DNA of 9,959 nt from Actinomycetes bacterium (GCA_021793935.1 JAJYRV010000005.1:1-9959), one strand, 5' to 3'. Shown: positions 1-7,094, counted from the stretch's first letter. Made by a program: numbers and translations. Notes: generated from the sequence alone by a model not told the origin.

Positions 1-103
1 CCACGCCGTCGAAACCCGCGGCGCGAGCAGCCCCAGGGCGCTCCAGCAGCGGGATATCGGTGAGCAGAATTGAGCAGTTCACGGTGTATCGAGGCTGAGT
101 CAC
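1..103 (-). CDS. hyi: Hydroxypyruvate isomerase-like protein, N-terminal fragment (runs off the left edge)
   Basis: The minus strand reads GTG ACT CAG CCT from 103, giving a protein that starts MTQPRYTVNCSILLTDIPLL and continues ERPGAARAAGFDGV to the window edge. The NCSILLTDIPLLERPAAARAAGFD pattern is typical of the N-terminus of actinobacterial hydroxypyruvate isomerases (TIM-barrel, AP-endonuclease-2 superfamily). Such enzymes interconvert hydroxypyruvate and tartronate semialdehyde next to glyoxylate carboligase. A good Shine-Dalgarno (AAGGAG, minus strand, 109-114) lies 5 nt before the GTG, which fixes the start. Only 34 codons are visible, so catalytic residues cannot be checked. The gene is transcribed away from the GCS2-family gene and probably leads a glyoxylate carboligase/tartronate semialdehyde reductase operon to the left (inference). 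A related sugar isomerase of the same fold is the main alternative. Confidence 0.8.
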   Translation of the reverse strand, partial: MTQPRYTVNCSILLTDIPLLERPGAARAAGFDGV

Positions 104-168
104 ACCTTCTCCTTCTCGTTGGCCTGTGCGCCGCGCGACTCTCGCCGCCCGCGCCACTTTCGCACTTC

Positions 169-199
169 GGAATCTTAGTTCTGTTATATGGAATCTTAG
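169..199. repeat. Pair of 10-bp direct repeats (GGAATCTTAG), 21 bp apart
   Basis: GGAATCTTAG occurs at 169-178 and again at 190-199. The start-to-start distance of 21 bp is about two helical turns, so a protein could contact both copies on one face of DNA. The stretch is AT-rich within an otherwise GC-rich divergent intergenic region (104-364), and the second copy overlaps the likely hyi promoter. It could be a regulator binding site. No protein can be named from the sequence. Confidence 0.5.
179..193. promoter_or_regulatory. Candidate operator, TTC-N9-GAA motif upstream of hyi
   Basis: TTCTGTTATATGGAA at 179-193 shares the outer TTC...GAA half-sites and 10 of 15 positions with the site upstream of uraD (9002-9016). 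It covers the putative -10 of hyi (TATAAC on the minus strand, 183-188), where a repressor would block transcription. It is the least symmetric of the three candidate sites, so confidence is modest. Confidence 0.35.
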
Positions 200-211
200 C
201 GACTGTGTGGC
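183..211 (-). promoter_or_regulatory. Candidate hyi promoter
   Basis: On the minus strand TATAAC (183-188) matches 5 of 6 bases of the sigma-70-type -10 box. A poor -35 (GCCACA, 206-211) lies 17 nt upstream. The predicted transcript would have a leader of roughly 70 nt before the GTG at 103. No convincing promoter could be picked for the plus-strand gene at 365. The rest of 104-364 is GC-rich and shows no believable small gene. Confidence 0.35.
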
Positions 212-364
212 GCGGCGTCAAGCGCGCTCTTCTCGCGCGGCGCCCCCTGTACTCCGCTCGTCTCGGCCCACGGCCGCCCCGCGACCCTCGCTGGGTTGCG
301 GCGTTCGAAGAGCTCCCCTCCCGAGGGGATCAGTGGTGGAATGAAGGCAAGGCGAGGAGGAGAT

Positions 365-1843
365 ATGGGAGACGAGATCAGCTCACGCACTTTCACCCGC
401 GAACAGCGGGTGAAATATCGGCACAAGGTGCGAAGGTGCCTCGACGTCTTCGCCGAGATGCTCGCGCATCACAGATTCGAGGAGAGCGCCTCCCTCACCG
501 GGCTGGAGATCGAGCTCAACCTCGTGAATTCCGATGGCCTGCCCGCAATGAAGAACGCACAGGTATTAGAGGCGATCGCGGATCCCGCCTTTCAAACGGA
601 ACTGGCGAAGTACAACATCGAACTCAACGTGCCCCCGGCCCCGATGCCGGGCAACGCCGTCTTCACCCTCGAGAACAACCTGCGCGCCGCCTTGGACCAC
701 GCCGATGAACGGGCGGGCTCGGGTGGCAGCGCGATCGCGATGATCGGCATCCTGCCCACGTTGCGCCCCGAACACCTCACGGGTGACTGGATGAGCGTCA
801 ACCCCCGCTATCAGGCCCTCGAAGAGGCCGTCTTCGCCGCGCGGAGGGAGGATATCGAGCTCAATATCTCCGGTCCGGAACCGCTGCAGATGTATACCTC
901 CACCATCGCGCCGGAATCGGCGTGCACCTCGGTGCAGCTGCACCTGCAGGTCTCCCCCACCGATTTCGCTCCGGCGTGGAACGCCGCGCAGCTCCTCGTC
1001 GGCCCCCAGCTCGCGCTCGGCGCGAACTCCCCTTATCTATTCGGGCACCGGCTCTGGGCGGAGACCCGGATCGAACTGTTCCTGCAAGCCACCGACACCC
1101 GCTCCCCCGAACTGCGCAACCAAGGGGTGCGCCCGCCGGTGTTCTTCGGAGACAACTGGATCACCTCGATCTTCGATCTGTTCGAAGAGAATGTCAGCTT
1201 CTTCCCGGCGCTACTACCCGAATGCACCGATGAGGACCCGGAAGCCGAGCTCGCCGCCGGCCGCACCCCGCGGCTCCAGGAGTTGCGCTTGCACAACGGA
1301 ACGATCTATCGCTGGAACCGGCCGATCTACGACGTCGTCGACGGTAAACCACACCTGCGGGTGGAGAACCGGGTGTTGCCCGCTGGGCCGACCGTTGCCG
1401 ACACGATCGCCAACGCGGCGTTCTACTACGGGGCGATGGAGATGCTCGCCGCTGAGGACCGCCCGACGTGGACGAGGATGTCCTTCGCGGCCGCCGAGGA
1501 GAACTTCACCGCCGGTGCCCGCGACGGCGTCGAGGCCACCATGTATTGGCCCGGGTACGGCTCCGTGCCGTGGGACGAACTGGTCCTGCGCCACCTGCTG
1601 CCCCTCGCCGCGGAGGGGCTCACCCGCCGGAAGGTTTCCCAGGACGTCATCGATCACTACCTGCAGATCATCGAGGCGCGTTGCAAACTCCGCAGGAACG
1701 GGGCCGCGTGGCAGGTAGCGACGGTCGAGGCGCTCGAAGGGCGCGGAATGAACCGAGAGTCGGCGTTGCACAAGATGCTCGAACTCTACCTGGAGCGGAT
1801 GCACTCGAACGAGCCCGTTCACACATGGGACCTGCCGGCTTGA
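365..1843 (+). CDS. Glutamate-cysteine ligase family (GCS2) protein
   Basis: The 492-residue protein belongs to the GCS2 carboxylate-amine ligase family, whose known members form an ATP-dependent amide bond between glutamate and an amine such as cysteine. Visible family hallmarks are GLEIELNLV (about 46-54), YNIELNVPP (83-91), ACTSVQLHLQV (186-196), NSPYLFG (221-227), WAETRIELF (231-239) and the distal stretch from ENRVLPAGPTV to NAAFYYG. The length is normal for the long actinobacterial subgroup and the gene looks intact. ATG 365 is chosen because AGGAGG (355-360) lies just before it. In-frame ATG 341 and TTG 296 lack such a site. The gene stands alone, divergent from hyi and convergent with the CitE-like gene. 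The family assignment is firm but the substrate is not: actinobacteria normally use mycothiol, so true gamma-glutamylcysteine synthesis is only one possibility. Confidence 0.85.
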   Translation: MGDEISSRTFTREQRVKYRHKVRRCLDVFAEMLAHHRFEESASLTGLEIELNLVNSDGLPAMKNAQVLEAIADPAFQTELAKYNIELNVPPAPMPGNAVFTLENNLRAALDHADERAGSGGSAIAMIGILPTLRPEHLTGDWMSVNPRYQALEEAVFAARREDIELNISGPEPLQMYTSTIAPESACTSVQLHLQVSPTDFAPAWNAAQLLVGPQLALGANSPYLFGHRLWAETRIELFLQATDTRSPELRNQGVRPPVFFGDNWITSIFDLFEENVSFFPALLPECTDEDPEAELAAGRTPRLQELRLHNGTIYRWNRPIYDVVDGKPHLRVENRVLPAGPTVADTIANAAFYYGAMEMLAAEDRPTWTRMSFAAAEENFTAGARDGVEATMYWPGYGSVPWDELVLRHLLPLAAEGLTRRKVSQDVIDHYLQIIEARCKLRRNGAAWQVATVEALEGRGMNRESALHKMLELYLERMHSNEPVHTWDLPA

Positions 1844-1884
1844 GGTGAGGATTTTCTCGCGCGGCAGCGGCGCGGGTGCGTTGC

Positions 1885-3117
1885 TCAGGGAGCGATGAGC
1901 CCGTCAAGCTGATCGACCTGCACCGCGACCTCCTCCTGCGAGATCGCACCGCAATGCAGGCCGCGGCGCAGGAAGTCCGCGAGCGCGCGGGCGGTCGCCG
2001 GTTCGTCCATGATCTCCGCGGTGCCCTCGCCCAGGTAGGCGGCGAGGCGCATGTTCGCATTCTCCAGCGAGGCCCGGAAGAACGCGAAGGTCGCCGCGTA
2101 CCGGCTGGGAAGCTGAGCGGGGTGCAGATCCCACCCCTGATAGAACCCGCGCTGCAGGGAACGAGTGACGAGCCGCCCGTGCAACTGCCAGGCCTCGTCC
2201 CGGCCCTCCCCGACGGGCATGATGTTGGTGGAACCGTCGCTCAAGCGCACGCCGGTACCCGCGGCGGAGGCCTGCATGACGGCTTTGGCGAAATCCGCCG
2301 ATGGGTGCTCCAGCGACTGATATGCCGCCGCGATGCCCACCGATGCCGAGTAGTCGTAGGTGCCGTAGGGCATCCCGGTGATGCGGCCCTGGCCGGCGGC
2401 GATCATCGGCCCGATCGGCGAACGGCCATCGATCCCGAGGATTGCTTGCGGAGTTTCGATCTGGATCTCGAACGTGAGCCGCCCCGCGGGGAGGCCGAAC
2501 TTCTCCTCCAGCCCTTCCAGGAACAGCACCATCGCTTCGATCTGAGCGACGTGGGTGACCATCGGCAGGGTGAGGATGAGGTTCTCGGGTAGCCCGTGGG
2601 GCAGAAGGTGCTCGAGAAAGAGTTCCACCGTCCGCAGCCCGCGTTCACGGGTGCGCGGTTCGAACGCCTTGAACCGAATGCCGACGAACGGCGGGGCGAG
2701 CCCGTCCGCCCCGGCCCGTCCGAGGCGGTTGGCCGCGGTGATGACGGCGGCGTCCTCGTCCTCATCGGGGTGCGCTCCGTAGCCATCCTCGAAGTCCAGG
2801 CGCAGATCCTCGATCGGTTCGGTCGCGAGTTTCGCTTCCACCTTATCGGCGATGAGCTGCGCCTCCTTCGGGTCGCGCACGAGGCCGTGCACGCCCAGTA
2901 GGTGGCTCATCCCGCCGGCCTCGTTGACCGCCTCGAGCGCGGCCTGCCCCCACTGCGCGGGGGTCTGGGGCGTGTACTTATCCCCGCGCAGGTACACCGA
3001 GTGGATCGGTTGGCGCGAGCCGTCATCCTGGGGGTAGTAGCGGGCCGCGGCCTCGTCGACGGGGCGCAGGAGTTCTTCGATCTGGTTTCGCAACGGCGAG
3101 GTGTACAGCATGCTCAC
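1885..3117 (-). CDS. CitE/HpcH-like aldolase-fold protein (DUF6986-like)
   Basis: The 410-residue protein has the look of the HpcH/HpaI aldolase/citrate lyase beta-subunit TIM-barrel superfamily. LRLDFEDGYG (105-114) resembles the acidic Mg-binding segment, GIRFK (146-150) supplies a conserved Arg region, and EIQIETP (217-223) matches the ETxxA-type metal-site strand. These enzymes make or break C-C bonds of acyl-CoA or 2-oxo acids. The exact reaction here is unknown, and I recall actinobacterial homologues annotated as DUF6986 or vaguely as aldolases. The GTG start at 3115-3117 overlaps the malic enzyme TGA (3114-3116) as GTGA, so the two are almost certainly cotranscribed and translationally coupled. 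ATG at 3111 is an alternative start. Context suggests a role in glyoxylate, malate or pyruvate metabolism (inference). A malyl-CoA-lyase or malate-synthase-like activity is one testable idea. Confidence 0.75.
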   Translation of the reverse strand: MSMLYTSPLRNQIEELLRPVDEAAARYYPQDDGSRQPIHSVYLRGDKYTPQTPAQWGQAALEAVNEAGGMSHLLGVHGLVRDPKEAQLIADKVEAKLATEPIEDLRLDFEDGYGAHPDEDEDAAVITAANRLGRAGADGLAPPFVGIRFKAFEPRTRERGLRTVELFLEHLLPHGLPENLILTLPMVTHVAQIEAMVLFLEGLEEKFGLPAGRLTFEIQIETPQAILGIDGRSPIGPMIAAGQGRITGMPYGTYDYSASVGIAAAYQSLEHPSADFAKAVMQASAAGTGVRLSDGSTNIMPVGEGRDEAWQLHGRLVTRSLQRGFYQGWDLHPAQLPSRYAATFAFFRASLENANMRLAAYLGEGTAEIMDEPATARALADFLRRGLHCGAISQEEVAVQVDQLDGLIAP

Positions 3118-4565
3118 GCGTCCCCCGCTCCCAGTGGCAGGCTTCCAGTGAGCGGCTGTGGCTCACCGTTGACCTCCCGTTCGGCGCGGACCACCTCGGC
3201 GACCGCGGCGGCCACCGCCTTCGACACCCCGGTGTCGAACACCGACGGCACGATGTAGGAGGGGTTACGTTTCGAGGAATCCACGACGCTCGCGATCGCA
3301 ACGGCGCTCGCGCGCATGACGTCGTCGGAAATGGACGTCGCCCGCGCGTCGAGGAGCCCGCGGAACAGGCCGGGGAACGCGAGCACGTTGTTGATCTGGT
3401 TGGGGTAGTCCGAACGGCCGGTCGCGACGACGGCGGCGTGTTGGGCGGCCGCGAGCGGGTCCACCTCCGGGGTCGGGTTGGCGAGCGCGAACACGATCGC
3501 GTCGTCGGCCATCCTTTCGATGTCCTCGCCGGTGAGAATGTTTCCGGCGGAGACGCCGATGAACACGTCCGCCCCCTTCAGCCCGTCAACGAGTGCGCCT
3601 TTGAACCCGGCGGCGTTCGTGTTCTTCACGAGCCATTCGCGGTGTTCGTCGCTGTATTCACTGCCCGGGTGGATCGCGCCGTTACGGTCGAAGCCGACGA
3701 CGTGGCGGGCGCCCTGGCCGAGCAGGAGGCGAATGATCGCCATTCCTGCGGCCCCGACGCCGGAGACGACGATCTTCACGTCCTCGAGTTGCTTATCCAC
3801 GACCTTGAGCGCGTTGATGAGGGCGGCGAGCACGACGATCGCGGTGCCGTGCTGGTCATCGTGGAAGACCGGGATGTCGAGCTCTTCACGCAGCCGCCGT
3901 TCGATCTCGAAGCAGCGGGGAGCGGAGATGTCCTCGAGGTTGATCCCGCCGTAGGCCGGCGCGATCGCCTTGACCGTGCGGATGATCTCCTCGGTGTCGG
4001 TCGTGTCGAGCGCGACGGGCCAGGCGTCGACTCCTGCGAACTGCTTGAACAGGGCCGCCTTGCCCTCCATCACCGGCATCGCCGCGGCCGGTCCGATATC
4101 TCCCAGGCCGAGCACCGCCGTCCCGTCGGTGACCACCGCTACCGTGTTGCGCGCGATCGTGAGCCGGCGGGCGTCCTCGGGCCGGTCGGCGATCGCGAGG
4201 CACACCCGGGCCACCCCGGGGGTGTAGGCGCGCGAAAGGTCGTCGCGGTGGCGCAGGTTGACCTTGGGCGTGACCTCCAGTTTCCCGCCGAGGTGCATGA
4301 GGAAGGTCGCATCCGAGATGTGCCGGACCGTCACCCCGGCGATCTCTTCGAGGGCGCTTCGTAGGTCGCCGACGTGGGCCTCGTCCCGAGCGTTCGCCGA
4401 CACGTCCACGACCATGGATTCGTCGGTGGCTTCGACGACGTCGACCGCCGTCACCGCCGCGCCCGTCTCCCCTACCGTGGAGACCAGGTCCGTCGTCGTG
4501 CGTGGCCCCACCGGAGCCTCGAGCCGAAGAGTAATAGAGTAACTAGGGCTAGGAATCGCTGCCAT
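3114..4565 (-). CDS. Malic enzyme with N-terminal ACT domain
   Basis: The enzyme oxidatively decarboxylates malate to pyruvate and CO2, producing NAD(P)H. It is 483 residues long, with an ACT-like regulatory domain at about 8-85 (SYSITLRLEAP onward) and the malic enzyme domains after it. Recognisable features are AYTPGVA (113-119) with the catalytic Tyr, EGKAALF (167-173) with the catalytic Lys, INLEDISAPRCFEIE (208-222), the metal-site FHDDQHGTA (234-242), the Rossmann loop SGVGAAG (268-274), and ANPTPEVDP and YPNQINNVLAFPG near the C-terminus. It looks intact. ATG 4565 follows a usable GGATGAG Shine-Dalgarno. It leads a two-gene operon with the CitE-like gene (GTGA overlap) and is divergent from the IclR gene, which probably controls it. 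Downstream of malate synthase it would turn glyoxylate-derived malate into pyruvate. Cofactor preference cannot be read confidently. Confidence 0.93.
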   Translation of the reverse strand: MAAIPSPSYSITLRLEAPVGPRTTTDLVSTVGETGAAVTAVDVVEATDESMVVDVSANARDEAHVGDLRSALEEIAGVTVRHISDATFLMHLGGKLEVTPKVNLRHRDDLSRAYTPGVARVCLAIADRPEDARRLTIARNTVAVVTDGTAVLGLGDIGPAAAMPVMEGKAALFKQFAGVDAWPVALDTTDTEEIIRTVKAIAPAYGGINLEDISAPRCFEIERRLREELDIPVFHDDQHGTAIVVLAALINALKVVDKQLEDVKIVVSGVGAAGMAIIRLLLGQGARHVVGFDRNGAIHPGSEYSDEHREWLVKNTNAAGFKGALVDGLKGADVFIGVSAGNILTGEDIERMADDAIVFALANPTPEVDPLAAAQHAAVVATGRSDYPNQINNVLAFPGLFRGLLDARATSISDDVMRASAVAIASVVDSSKRNPSYIVPSVFDTGVSKAVAAAVAEVVRAEREVNGEPQPLTGSLPLGAGDA

Positions 4566-4613
4566 TGCTCATCCGTTCTGTCGCAGTGTGGAGTATGATT
4601 TTCGCTATCTGAA

Positions 4614-4642
4614 ATAATAGCCGTAACTTTTGGTTCAGAGAA
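4614..4642 (-). promoter_or_regulatory. Weak candidate promoter of the malic enzyme operon
   Basis: On the minus strand TATTAT (4614-4619) matches 5 of 6 bases of a -10 box. TTCTCT lies 17 nt upstream (4637-4642) as a poor -35. The implied leader is about 40 nt. The -35 overlaps the edge of the palindrome at 4640-4654, consistent with repression. CATACT nearer the gene is an alternative -10. Confidence 0.3.
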
Positions 4643-4654
4643 GCAACTTGCTTC
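4640..4654. promoter_or_regulatory. 15-bp palindrome in the malic enzyme/iclR control region
   Basis: GAAGCAA-C-TTGCTTC is a perfect inverted repeat with 7-bp arms and a single central base. Its right arm runs into the 19-bp palindrome at 4650-4668, sharing the GCTTC half-site. Together they form three alternating GAAGC/GCTTC half-sites, as expected for two dimers bound side by side or for alternative occupancy. Confidence 0.5.
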
Positions 4655-4668
4655 AACAGTGTTGAAGC
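4650..4668. promoter_or_regulatory. 19-bp perfect palindrome, likely IclR-family operator
   Basis: GCTTCAACA-G-TGTTGAAGC has perfect 9-bp arms around one central G. It sits between the divergent malic enzyme and iclR genes and includes the TTGAAG that serves as a likely -35 of iclR, a classic position for autorepression. Within it TTC-N9-GAA (4652-4666) has the same half-site spacing as the sites upstream of hyi and uraD. IclR-family regulators commonly bind short palindromes in divergent promoters. The link to this particular IclR protein is inferred from position. Confidence 0.65.
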
Positions 4669-4690
4669 TCATTGTTTGTGGAACTATGAC
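4662..4690 (+). promoter_or_regulatory. Candidate iclR promoter
   Basis: TTGAAG (4662-4667), a 17-nt spacer and TATGAC (4685-4690) form a plausible sigma-70-type promoter. Transcription would start near 4697, after ATG 4693. That favours ATG 4705 as the translation start, with a very short leader. The -35 lies in the right arm of the 19-bp palindrome. Confidence 0.5.
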
Positions 4691-4704
4691 GAATGCGAGT
4701 CGAG

Positions 4705-5463
4705 ATGAGCACACCAACCCGATCAGGAACGGTGCAGTCCGTTGATCGAACCATTGAACTACTCGAACTTCTGGCCGACGAAGGGGGTCAGGCGAGCCTG
4801 AGCGAACTGGCGAGCCAGACCGAGCTGCCCCTCCCCACGATCCACCGGCTGATGAGAACCCTGCTCGCCCACGGGTACGTTCGCCAGCTCCCTTCGCGAG
4901 AGTATTCGCTGGGGCCCCGGCTCATCCGGTTGGGCGAGAGCGCGGGGCGCCAGTTCGGCACGGCCGCCCAGCCGTTCTTGACCCGGCTCGCTCGTGAACT
5001 CGGGGAGAGCGCGAACCTCGCGATGATCGATCGAGATATGGCCGTCTACGTCGCCCAAGCCTCCTCCGCGCACTCGATGCGAATGTTCACCGAGGTCGGG
5101 CGCCGGGTCTTCACCCATTCCACCGGAGTCGGCAAGGCGGTGCTCTCGCAGTTGCCCGACGAGACGGTCCTGGAGATCACCAACCGGGTCGGGATGCCTG
5201 CCTCGACGGATAAGTCGATCACCACCCAAGCCGATCTGCTCAAGGAGCTCGACCAGATCCGCGAGCGGGGCTTCGCGATCGACGATGGTGAACAGGAACT
5301 CGGGGTCCGGTGCTTCGCCGTTCCCGTGCCGGATGCGCCCACGCCCACGGCCCTGTCGATCTCCGGTCCGGACGTGCGGGTCACGTACGAGTTCGGCAAA
5401 GACGCGGTACCCGTTCTCACGCAGGTGGCCCGGGAGATCTCCGAGGCCCTTCTCGACGACTAA
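4705..5463 (+). CDS. IclR-family transcriptional regulator (AllR-like by context)
   Basis: The 252-residue protein has the standard IclR architecture. An N-terminal winged helix-turn-helix (about 8-70) contains SLSELASQTELPLPTIHRLM and a wing ending YSLGPRLIRLG. A C-terminal effector-binding domain shows FTHSTGVGKAVL (136-147), RGFAIDDGEQELGVRCFAVPV (188-208) and a terminal helix. Length is typical. ATG 4705 is preferred over in-frame ATG 4693 because the likely promoter would start transcription between them. Neither has a strong Shine-Dalgarno. It is divergent from the malic enzyme operon and convergent with the urate operon. IclR proteins in such loci (AllR) are repressors released by glyoxylate or allantoin-pathway metabolites. 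That role here is an inference from neighbours and from the shared operator-like motifs. The gene ends at a strong hairpin. Confidence 0.9.
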   Translation: MSTPTRSGTVQSVDRTIELLELLADEGGQASLSELASQTELPLPTIHRLMRTLLAHGYVRQLPSREYSLGPRLIRLGESAGRQFGTAAQPFLTRLARELGESANLAMIDRDMAVYVAQASSAHSMRMFTEVGRRVFTHSTGVGKAVLSQLPDETVLEITNRVGMPASTDKSITTQADLLKELDQIRERGFAIDDGEQELGVRCFAVPVPDAPTPTALSISGPDVRVTYEFGKDAVPVLTQVAREISEALLDD

Positions 5464-5469
5464 CGCCGC

Positions 5470-5504
5470 CCGGGCCCGGGGCGGCAAACACCGCCCCGGC
5501 CCGG
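5470..5504. terminator. Bidirectional hairpin terminator between convergent genes
   Basis: A 15-nt arm (5470-5484) and a 14-nt arm (5491-5504) pair almost completely, with one bulged base, around the loop CAAACA. The hairpin fills the 46-bp gap between the iclR stop (5461-5463) and the permease stop (5510-5512). Neither side has a T-run, so it is a strong GC stem of the kind common in actinobacteria rather than a textbook intrinsic terminator. Confidence 0.7.
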
Positions 5505-5509
5505 TCCCG

Positions 5510-7075
5510 TTAGCCCTTCGCGTCGTTGATGATCCGCTCGACGTCCTCCTTCGATTGGACCTCGCCGGCATCCTGGGCTTCGACGACGGCGAGGACTTGC
5601 TCCTTCGTCACGACCGGGACCACCTCACCGTCAGCGGTGTGCAGCCTGCCGTCCTTGACGTAATCGCCATCGCGCAGGTGCTTGATCTGCTTGTAGGTGA
5701 TCACGCGGCCGGTACCGGCGGCGAACACCGATGGGCTCGCGGGGGTCCCCTTCGTGAAGTGGTTGAACAGGAGGTTGAGCAGCACCGCGACGATCGCTGC
5801 GGAGGAGATCCCGGAGCCGAAGATGATCTGGACGGCGGTGGGGAACCCGCTGTAGAACTCGGGTTCCACCTCGGGCAGGATCCCGAACGCGATCCCCGTG
5901 GCAACGATGATGAGGTTCATGTTGCCGTCGTATTTCACGGAGCTCAGGGTGCGGATCCCCGCTGCGGCGACCGAGCCGAACAGCACGATGCCCGCGCCGC
6001 CGAGGACGGGCGGTGGGATGACCGCGACGACTCCCCCAACGACGGGGAGCAGCCCGAGCAACACGAGGATGACGCCCCCGGCGGTGACGACGAACCGGGA
6101 GCGGACACCGGTGATCGCAACGAGCCCGACGTTCTGGGCGAACGCGGACTGGGTGAAGGAGTTGAATACCGGGGCGACGGCGGAAGAGATCATGTCCGCC
6201 CGGAGGCCGTCGGCGATCCGGCGCGGGGTCACGTCGGTGTCGACGATCTCGGCGACGGCGATGATGTCAGCGGTCGTTTCGGTCATGATGACCAGGACGA
6301 CGACGAGCATCGAGACGATCGCGCCCACTTGGAACGTCGGGGTGCCGAATGCGAACGGGGTGGGGAAGGCGACGATGCCGCCCTCGGCCACTCCGGAGAA
6401 GTCCACCTTGCCCATGATGGCTGCGATGACCGTGCCGATGACGATGGCAAGCAGGATCGACAGCCGCGAGATCGTCGCGACTCCCACCTTCGAAAGGGCG
6501 AGGACGATGACGAGGGTCACCGCGGCGAGCACGATGTTCTCCACGCTGCCGTAGCCCTCCGAGCCCGCCCCTCCCATCGCCCACCCTGCGGCGACGGGCA
6601 TGAGCGAGAGGCCGATCGTGGTGATCACTACCCCGGTGACGACGGGCGGGAAGAATTTGACGATCTTCGCGAAGAATGGGGCGATGATCAGCCCGATCAC
6701 GGAGGCGGCGATCACCGCGCCGAACACGGCTTGGAGTTTCGCCTCTGAACTCGCGCCCTCGAGGTCGCCGGTGTTCATGATCGCGAGCATGGTCGCGACG
6801 CCGGCGAAGGACACCCCTTGCACCAGGGGAAGTTGGGAACCGAAGAACGGCACGCCCAGCGATTGCAGGACGGTCGCGAGGCCACCGATGAAGAGCCCCG
6901 AGGCGACGAGGAGTCCGATGGCGGTGGGATCGAGGCCTGCCGCTTGCCCGATGATGAGCGGAACCGCGATGATCCCGCCGTACATCGTGAGCACGTGCTG
7001 CAAACCGTAGGTAATACTCGCCCCGATTCCGAGGCGTTCATCTTCTGGCCGAGTGGCCGGGGTTATGGCGGTCAT
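5510..7075 (-). CDS. NCS2-family purine (urate/xanthine) permease with a C-terminal tail
   Basis: This 521-residue integral membrane protein belongs to the nucleobase:cation symporter-2 family (uracil/xanthine/urate permeases). Evidence includes many hydrophobic segments from about 30 to 440, GLQHVLTMYGG (24-34) with the conserved TM1 His, FFPPVVTGVVITTIGLSL (141-158), ETTAD (266-270), and the signature QNVGLVAITG (314-323). Its place as last gene of the uraD-uraH-uricase operon points to urate or xanthine as substrate. Specificity is inferred. ATG 7075 is chosen because GGAGAG (7079-7084) precedes it. The frame stays open to 7726 but only as a shadow of uricase. Unusually, about 80 hydrophilic, charged residues follow the last membrane segment (from about 442). 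A 71-bp gap with a hairpin separates it from uricase, unlike the tight spacing upstream. Confidence 0.9.
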   Translation of the reverse strand: MTAITPATRPEDERLGIGASITYGLQHVLTMYGGIIAVPLIIGQAAGLDPTAIGLLVASGLFIGGLATVLQSLGVPFFGSQLPLVQGVSFAGVATMLAIMNTGDLEGASSEAKLQAVFGAVIAASVIGLIIAPFFAKIVKFFPPVVTGVVITTIGLSLMPVAAGWAMGGAGSEGYGSVENIVLAAVTLVIVLALSKVGVATISRLSILLAIVIGTVIAAIMGKVDFSGVAEGGIVAFPTPFAFGTPTFQVGAIVSMLVVVLVIMTETTADIIAVAEIVDTDVTPRRIADGLRADMISSAVAPVFNSFTQSAFAQNVGLVAITGVRSRFVVTAGGVILVLLGLLPVVGGVVAVIPPPVLGGAGIVLFGSVAAAGIRTLSSVKYDGNMNLIIVATGIAFGILPEVEPEFYSGFPTAVQIIFGSGISSAAIVAVLLNLLFNHFTKGTPASPSVFAAGTGRVITYKQIKHLRDGDYVKDGRLHTADGEVVPVVTKEQVLAVVEAQDAGEVQSKEDVERIINDAKG

Positions 7076-7094
7076 GATCTCTCCGTTGAGACGA

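Noticed and set aside
222..238. GCGCG/CGCGC hairpin in the hyi/GCS2 intergenic region
   Set aside because: A 5-bp GC-only stem in GC-rich DNA is expected by chance and has no terminator or riboswitch features.
70..708. Plus-strand open frame of 212 codons over the hyi/GCS2 intergenic region
   Set aside because: Arg/Pro-rich with no motif, it overlaps the real hyi start and the well-supported GCS2 gene in another frame.
1858..1874. Small GC hairpin between the convergent GCS2 and CitE-like genes (stops at 1843 and 1885)
   Set aside because: Only a 5-bp exact stem with no T-run on the exit side of either strand. It may help termination but is too weak to call.
3438..4364. Plus-strand open frame of 308 codons antisense to malic enzyme
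   Set aside because: Composition is typical of an antisense shadow in high-GC DNA, while malic enzyme motifs are intact on the other strand.
4600..4614. TTTC-N7-GAAA inverted repeat upstream of malic enzyme
   Set aside because: Half-site spacing differs from the TTC-N9-GAA sites and the 4-bp arms are easily found by chance, so it is not counted as an operator.
5285..6748. Long plus-strand open frame (487 codons) rich in Asp, His, Arg and Gly
   Set aside because: It lies antisense to the NCS2 permease, has a biased low-complexity composition with no domain, and overlaps the iclR end. It is a GC-bias shadow.
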